The position numbers were made by a program, and so were the translations under genes. Below are positions 60,406 through 64,000 of a stretch of 64,000 nucleotides of DNA, piece after piece. How positions within the stretch are numbered: the stretch's first letter is position 1; each line of letters begins with the position of its first letter. The notes beneath the pieces are model-generated. The model did no database searches. It saw only the letters and a program-made list of their open reading frames with translations, and had not been told where the DNA came from. Source of the stretch: Actinomadura rifamycini DSM 43936 (GTDB lineage: Bacteria > Actinomycetota > Actinomycetes > Streptosporangiales > Streptosporangiaceae); the NCBI RefSeq assembly GCF_000425065.1, contig NZ_AULB01000016.1:1-64000 (forward strand), read 5' to 3'.

Positions 60406-61277
60406 CGTACGTCGCCGACCCCGCCCGCACCGGCGAGACCCGGCTGCCGGACGGGCGGACGTTCGGCTGGGCCGAGTGGGGCCCGCCGGACGGCGTCCCC
60501 GTGCTGCTGTCCCCGGGCGCGGCCACGAGCCGCCGGCTCGGGTTCGGTGCGGGCGCCGTGGACGGCCTCGGCGTCCGGCTGGTCTCCCTGGACCGTCCGG
60601 GCCTCGGCGCGTCGACGCCCGCCCCCGGACGGACGTTCGCCGACTTCGCCGCCGACGTGCGGGAACTCGCGGAGCGGCGCGGGCTGGGCCGCCCGGCGAT
60701 GGTGGGGAACTCGCAGGGCGCCCCGTTCGCGCTGGCCTGCGCGGCCGCGGGCGCTGTCTCCGGGCTGGCCGTCGTCTCCGGCTCGGACGAGGTGGCCGCA
60801 CCCGAGTTCGCCGCCGGGCTCCCCGCCGAACTGCGCGGGCTCGTCGAGGCCGTCGCGGCGGACCCGGCCGCCGCCGAAGCGCGCTTCGCGGGCTTCGGCG
60901 CGGACGCCATGTGGGGCATGGTGACGGGCGGCGCCCCGGAATGCGACCTGGCCGTCTACACCGAGCCCGGCTTCGCGGCGGCCTACCGCCGGGCCCTGGC
61001 GGAGGGCTTCGCGCAGGGCGCGGCGGCCGGGTACGCGCGCGACACGGTCCTGGCCATGGGGCGCTGGCCGTTCGCCCTCGCGGACATCGCCGTCCCGGTC
61101 GACCTCTGGTACGGCGAGCACGACACGTCCCATTCGCCCGACAACGGGGCGTTCCTCGCGTCCCGGATCCCCGGCGCGCACCGCCGCGTCGTCCCGGGGA
61201 TCGGCGGCGCGCTCCTGTGGACGCACCCCGCGGACGTCCTCACCCGGCTCCTCGACCGGACGGCCGCCGCACGCTAG
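60402..61277 (+). CDS. alpha/beta hydrolase
   Basis: The 291-aa protein has the hydrolase fold with the nucleophile Ser in GNSQGAPFALA (near residue 104), the acid in DLWYGEHDTSHSPDN and the His in GGALLWTHP. The nucleophile elbow NSQG resembles esterases of mycobacterial type. The substrate is unknown. The ATG overlaps the DUF1707 gene stop. It converges on the TetR gene; both end in a CTAG. Confidence 0.85.
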   Translation: MTYVADPARTGETRLPDGRTFGWAEWGPPDGVPVLLSPGAATSRRLGFGAGAVDGLGVRLVSLDRPGLGASTPAPGRTFADFAADVRELAERRGLGRPAMVGNSQGAPFALACAAAGAVSGLAVVSGSDEVAAPEFAAGLPAELRGLVEAVAADPAAAEARFAGFGADAMWGMVTGGAPECDLAVYTEPGFAAAYRRALAEGFAQGAAAGYARDTVLAMGRWPFALADIAVPVDLWYGEHDTSHSPDNGAFLASRIPGAHRRVVPGIGGALLWTHPADVLTRLLDRTAAAR

Positions 61278-61307
61278 CCGCCCGCGGCGGCGCGGCCCGG
61301 ACCGGCT

Positions 61308-61961
61308 CTAGGGGTCCGGTCGCAGACCTTTCTCGACGAGGTCGATCAGGTCGTGCACGGCCGGGCCGGCGAGTTCGTCGGAGAGCCCGCGCAGGGGGCC
61401 GTCGATGAGCAGGACCGCCAGGCCGTGCACGCACGACCAGACCAGGAACTCGGCTCCCGGGCGGCGTTCCGGCGGCATGAGGCCGCAGGCGGCCAGCTCG
61501 TCCAGGGCGGCGCCGAGCAGTTGGAACGGGGTCAGACCGCTCTGGCCCGCGGAGGCGGCGGCCTCCGCCCGGGCCATGTCGTCGGGGACGTAGAAGGCGG
61601 CGCGGAACAGCCCGGGTTCGGCGCGGGCGAAGCGCAGGTAGCCGGTGCCGACGGCGCGGAAGCGCGCACGGGCGCCCCGGGCCGCGTCGTCGACCGGATC
61701 CAGTGCGGCGAGGTCCTCTTCCATGGCGCGGGCCAGCTCGCCCATGGCCTGGAGGGACACCGCCTGTACCAGGGCGTCGCGGTTCGGGAAGTGCCGGTAG
61801 GCGGCGTTGGGGGCGACCCCGGCCCGCCGGGTCACCTCGCGCAGGGCTATCGCGTCCGGGCCCCCGGCACGGGCCAGCTCGGTGCCCGCCTCCAGGAGCG
61901 CCTGGCGCAGATTGCCGTGGCGGTAGGTGTCGCGGGTGGGCTTGCCGGAGCGCTCGGACAT
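61308..61961 (-). CDS. TetR-family repressor
   Basis: The 217-aa protein has an N-terminal TetR helix-turn-helix (ALREVTRRAGVAPNAAYRHFPNRDALVQAV, near 42-71) and a C-terminal ligand domain of the TetR_C_33-like kind. GAGAGG precedes the ATG. It is divergent from a DHFR-family reductase gene and a hydrolase gene. The spacer has two copies of the same long inverted repeat, so it very probably represses itself and both neighbours. Confidence 0.9.
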   Translation of the reverse strand: MSERSGKPTRDTYRHGNLRQALLEAGTELARAGGPDAIALREVTRRAGVAPNAAYRHFPNRDALVQAVSLQAMGELARAMEEDLAALDPVDDAARGARARFRAVGTGYLRFARAEPGLFRAAFYVPDDMARAEAAASAGQSGLTPFQLLGAALDELAACGLMPPERRPGAEFLVWSCVHGLAVLLIDGPLRGLSDELAGPAVHDLIDLVEKGLRPDP

Positions 61962-61975
61962 GACCGCAACCTCTC

Positions 61976-62041
61976 AAGTGGACAGCGTCCACTTAAGTAT
62001 GCCATGATCCCTCCACACCCCGATGTGGACGGCATCCACAT
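61976..62041. promoter_or_regulatory. two TetR operators
   Basis: AAGTGGACAGCGTCCACTT (61976-61994) and ATGTGGACGGCATCCACAT (62023-62041) share the pattern AnGTGGA-N5-TCCACnT, each with perfect 7-bp arms or longer. Their centres are 47 bp apart. The first is beside the TetR start, the second beside the DHFR-family gene's ribosome site. Confidence 0.88.
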
Positions 62042-62070
62042 AGCGTTTCACCTGCTCAGGAGGTGGGGAA

Positions 62071-62610
62071 TTGCGTCGGAAGATCGTGGCCGGACTGTTC
62101 GTCTCGCTGGACGGCGTGGTGGAGGCGCCGGAGAAGTGGCACTTCCCGTACCTCGGCCCGGAGATGAGCGAGGCGGTCGGCGGGATGTACGCCGAGGCCG
62201 ACACGCTGCTGCTGGGCCGGGTCACCTACGAGGCGTTCGCCGCGGTGTGGCCGCACCAGACCGGCGGGCTGGCCGAGGCGATCAACGGCATCCGCAAGGT
62301 TGTGGCGTCCACGACCCTGCGGGAGGTCGCCTGGCGCAACTCCGTCCTGATCGAGGGCGACCCGGCCGCGGCGGTCGGGAAGCTCAAGGACGGGCCCGGC
62401 GGCACGATCACCGTGGCGGGCAGCATCAGCCTGGTGCGCACCCTCCTGGCGGCCGGCCTGCTGGACGAGCTGCGGCTGCTGGTCCACCCGCTGGTCGTCG
62501 GCACCGGCATGCGCCTGTTCCCCGAAGGCGCCCCGCCGATCCCGCTGGAGCTGGCCCGGTCGGCCGCCTTCGCCAACGGCGTCCTCGACCTGACCTACCG
62601 TCCCGCCTGA
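62071..62610 (+). CDS. dihydrofolate-reductase-family protein (RibD C-terminal type)
   Basis: The 179-aa protein has the reductase fold of RibD_C/YyaP kind: KIVAGLFVSLDGVVEAPEKWHFPY at the start, DTLLLGRVTYEAFAAVWP and GSISLVRTLLAAGLLDELRLLVHPLVVGTGMRLFPEG. It probably binds NADPH and reduces an unknown substrate; it is not the housekeeping folate enzyme. The start is TTG at 62071, fixed by AGGAGGT six bases upstream. A TetR operator lies directly before it. Confidence 0.85.
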   Translation: MRRKIVAGLFVSLDGVVEAPEKWHFPYLGPEMSEAVGGMYAEADTLLLGRVTYEAFAAVWPHQTGGLAEAINGIRKVVASTTLREVAWRNSVLIEGDPAAAVGKLKDGPGGTITVAGSISLVRTLLAAGLLDELRLLVHPLVVGTGMRLFPEGAPPIPLELARSAAFANGVLDLTYRPA

Positions 62611-62648
62611 CCTACCCCCCACCCGATCGAACGAAAACGGAGCACGCC

Positions 62649-63521
62649 ATGAACGACGTCCAGCCCCTCGTCCGGACCGAAGCCGAGACCAAGACGCTCG
62701 AGGTGCCCGGTGCGCGCCTGCACTACGAGGTCCGGGGCGCCGGGCCGCTGCTGCTGATGATCCCCGGCGGGCCCGCCGACGCCGGCGCGCTGACCGCCGT
62801 GGCGGCCGCGCTGGCCGACCGCTACACCGTGGTCACCTACGACCAGCGCGGACTGTCCCGCAGCACGCTGACCGGACCGCCCGCCGACACCGGCGTCGCG
62901 GTCTTCGCCGACGACGCCCACCGCCTGCTGGCCGCCCTCGGCGGCGGGCCCGCCCACGTGCTGGGCAACAGCGGCGGCGCCCTCACCGCCCTGGCCCTGG
63001 CCGCCCGCCACCCCGGACAGGTCCGGTCCCTGATCGTGCACGAGCCGCCGCTGCCCGAACTGCTGCCCGACCGCGACCGGTGGCGGGCCGCCTTCCAGGA
63101 CGTGCACGACACCTACCGCGAGCACGGCGCCGGCGCGGCGATGGGCAAGTTCATCACCACCGTCGACGGGGAGAACGCCGCGCCCCCGGCGATGCCCGAC
63201 CCCTCCCAGATGCCGCCCGAGGCGCTGGAGATGATGGGCCGCATCCAGGGCAACCTCGACTTCTTCCTGTCCCACGTGCTGCTGCCGGTGCTGCGCTTCA
63301 CGCCCGACCTCGACGCGCTGCGCGCCGCCCGGGTGCCGGTCGCCGTCGGTGTCGGCGCGGCCTCGGGCGACGGCGTCCCCGCGCTGTCGTCCCGCGTCCT
63401 GGCCGACCGGCTCGGTGTCGAGCCGCTGGCCTTCCCCGGCGACCACCAGGGCCTCGCCGTCGACGCCGCCGCCTGCGCCGACATCATCCACGCCGAACTC
63501 GTCCGCGCCGTCCCGGCCTGA
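62649..63521 (+). CDS. alpha/beta hydrolase (haloperoxidase/esterase-like)
   Basis: The 290-aa protein shows GAGPLLLMIPGG (oxyanion), YTVVTYDQRGLSRS, and the nucleophile Ser in HVLGNSGGALTALALAARHP (near residue 107). The His is expected in GDHQGLAV; a classical acid Asp is less clear. It follows the DHFR-family gene by 38 bp on the same strand, so both are probably under the TetR repressor. The substrate is unknown. Confidence 0.85.
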   Translation: MNDVQPLVRTEAETKTLEVPGARLHYEVRGAGPLLLMIPGGPADAGALTAVAAALADRYTVVTYDQRGLSRSTLTGPPADTGVAVFADDAHRLLAALGGGPAHVLGNSGGALTALALAARHPGQVRSLIVHEPPLPELLPDRDRWRAAFQDVHDTYREHGAGAAMGKFITTVDGENAAPPAMPDPSQMPPEALEMMGRIQGNLDFFLSHVLLPVLRFTPDLDALRAARVPVAVGVGAASGDGVPALSSRVLADRLGVEPLAFPGDHQGLAVDAAACADIIHAELVRAVPA

Positions 63522-63542
63522 CCCGCGGCGGCGGGACGGGCG

Positions 63543-63974
63543 TCAGTCGAGGCAGAACTCGTTGCCCTCGGGGTCGGCCATCACGATGTGGCCGAAGCCC
63601 ATCGGCGGCTCGGGTTCGTGCCGCTCCAGCCGGGTCGCGCCGCGGGCGACGAGGCGCGCGGCCGCGTCCTCCAGGGCGGCCATGCGCGCCTCGCCTTCGA
63701 GCCCCGGGGCGGCCCGGACGTCCAGGTGCATGCGGTTCTTGACCCGCTTGGGCTCCGGCACCCGCTGGAAGAACAGCCGCGGACCGGTGCCCGCGGGGTC
63801 GACCGCCGCGGACGCGTCGTTGCGCCTCTCGGGCGGCACGCCCCACGCCTCCAGGGCCTGGTCCCACGTGGCGAAGCCCGCCGGCGGCTCCTGCACCCGG
63901 TAGCCGAGGGCCTCCGCCCAGAAGGCGGCGAGCGCGGCCGGGTCGGCGCAGTCGAAAGTGATCTGGACGTCCAT
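63543..63974 (-). CDS. VOC-family protein (glyoxalase-like)
   Basis: The 143-aa protein has the glyoxalase-like pattern of the actinobacterial PhnB-type group: ITFDCADPAALAAFWAEALGYRV at the start, RMHLDVRAAP in the middle and HIVMADPEGNEFCLD at the end. Members include detoxification and bleomycin-resistance-like proteins; no substrate can be read. GGGAGG precedes the ATG at 63974. It converges on the hydrolase gene. Confidence 0.85.
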   Translation of the reverse strand: MDVQITFDCADPAALAAFWAEALGYRVQEPPAGFATWDQALEAWGVPPERRNDASAAVDPAGTGPRLFFQRVPEPKRVKNRMHLDVRAAPGLEGEARMAALEDAAARLVARGATRLERHEPEPPMGFGHIVMADPEGNEFCLD

Positions 63975-64000
63975 ATCAGCTCGCCTCCCGACGAGTGTGG

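Overview
The window is very high in G+C, codes densely on both strands and shows many ATGA/GTGA stop-start overlaps. It carries actinobacterial marker families: a DUF1707 protein, a TIGR03086 protein, a CU044_5270-like protein paired with an ECF sigma factor, Hanks-type kinases with extracytoplasmic tails, a SigE-type sigma factor and EtfD. Together these suggest a filamentous actinomycete, most likely of the Streptosporangiales (Actinomadura-like). The genus is an inference. I see no insertion sequence, prophage, CRISPR array or secondary-metabolite megasynthase.

Layout. 1-450: non-coding DNA next to tRNA-Gly(CCC). 529-4346: dcd and a glycine-betaine/proline-type ABC transporter operon. 4446-11861: a ZIP metal transporter and lipid-catabolism genes (EtfD-like membrane Fe-S oxidoreductase, TIGR03086 protein, thiolase, two-domain 3-hydroxyacyl-CoA dehydrogenase). 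12030-16296: an AraC regulator, a secreted trypsin-like protease, and an ECF sigma factor with a partner membrane protein. 17330-23867: a LacI regulator divergent from an operon that reads as quinate/shikimate catabolism: Zn-dependent dehydrogenase, three-part TRAP transporter, type II dehydroquinase, and a QsuB-type dehydroshikimate dehydratase fused to an HPPD-like domain. 23940-29584: GNAT, a VOC protein, two coupled acyl-CoA ligases and a GAF-LuxR regulator. 29866-36413: a divergent cluster that fits uptake and degradation of N-acyl-D-amino acids (GntP-family permease, D-aminoacylase, D-serine-dehydratase-like PLP enzyme; opposite them a PfkB kinase, an IclR regulator and RidA).

36587-42052: a polysaccharide deacetylase, a class IV aminotransferase, an XRE regulator, a two-component system and an enoyl-CoA hydratase. 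42237-50048: a PEP-utilising/ATP-grasp protein coupled to a membrane protein, a short Rho paralogue, a Ser/Thr kinase and a third acyl-CoA ligase. 50257-58049: a SigE-type sigma factor, a second kinase, a methyltransferase, a membrane NACHT NTPase, a DedA-like protein, a pentapeptide-repeat protein and a membrane protein of unknown role. 58143-63974: YceI, an aquaporin, a DUF1707 protein, two alpha/beta hydrolases, a TetR regulator, a DHFR-family reductase and a VOC protein.

The regulatory DNA is unusually legible. Strong palindromes lie at 7559, 17402, 34177, 38306, 39254/39291, 58084/58115 and 61976/62023, and several can be tied to an adjacent regulator. Other points of interest are convergent genes that share a single CTAG as both stop codons (46843 and 53463), a 14-codon leader ORF coupled to the ECF sigma gene, a probable ATC start codon at 55610, and an abrupt change in codon style inside the PEP-utilising gene.
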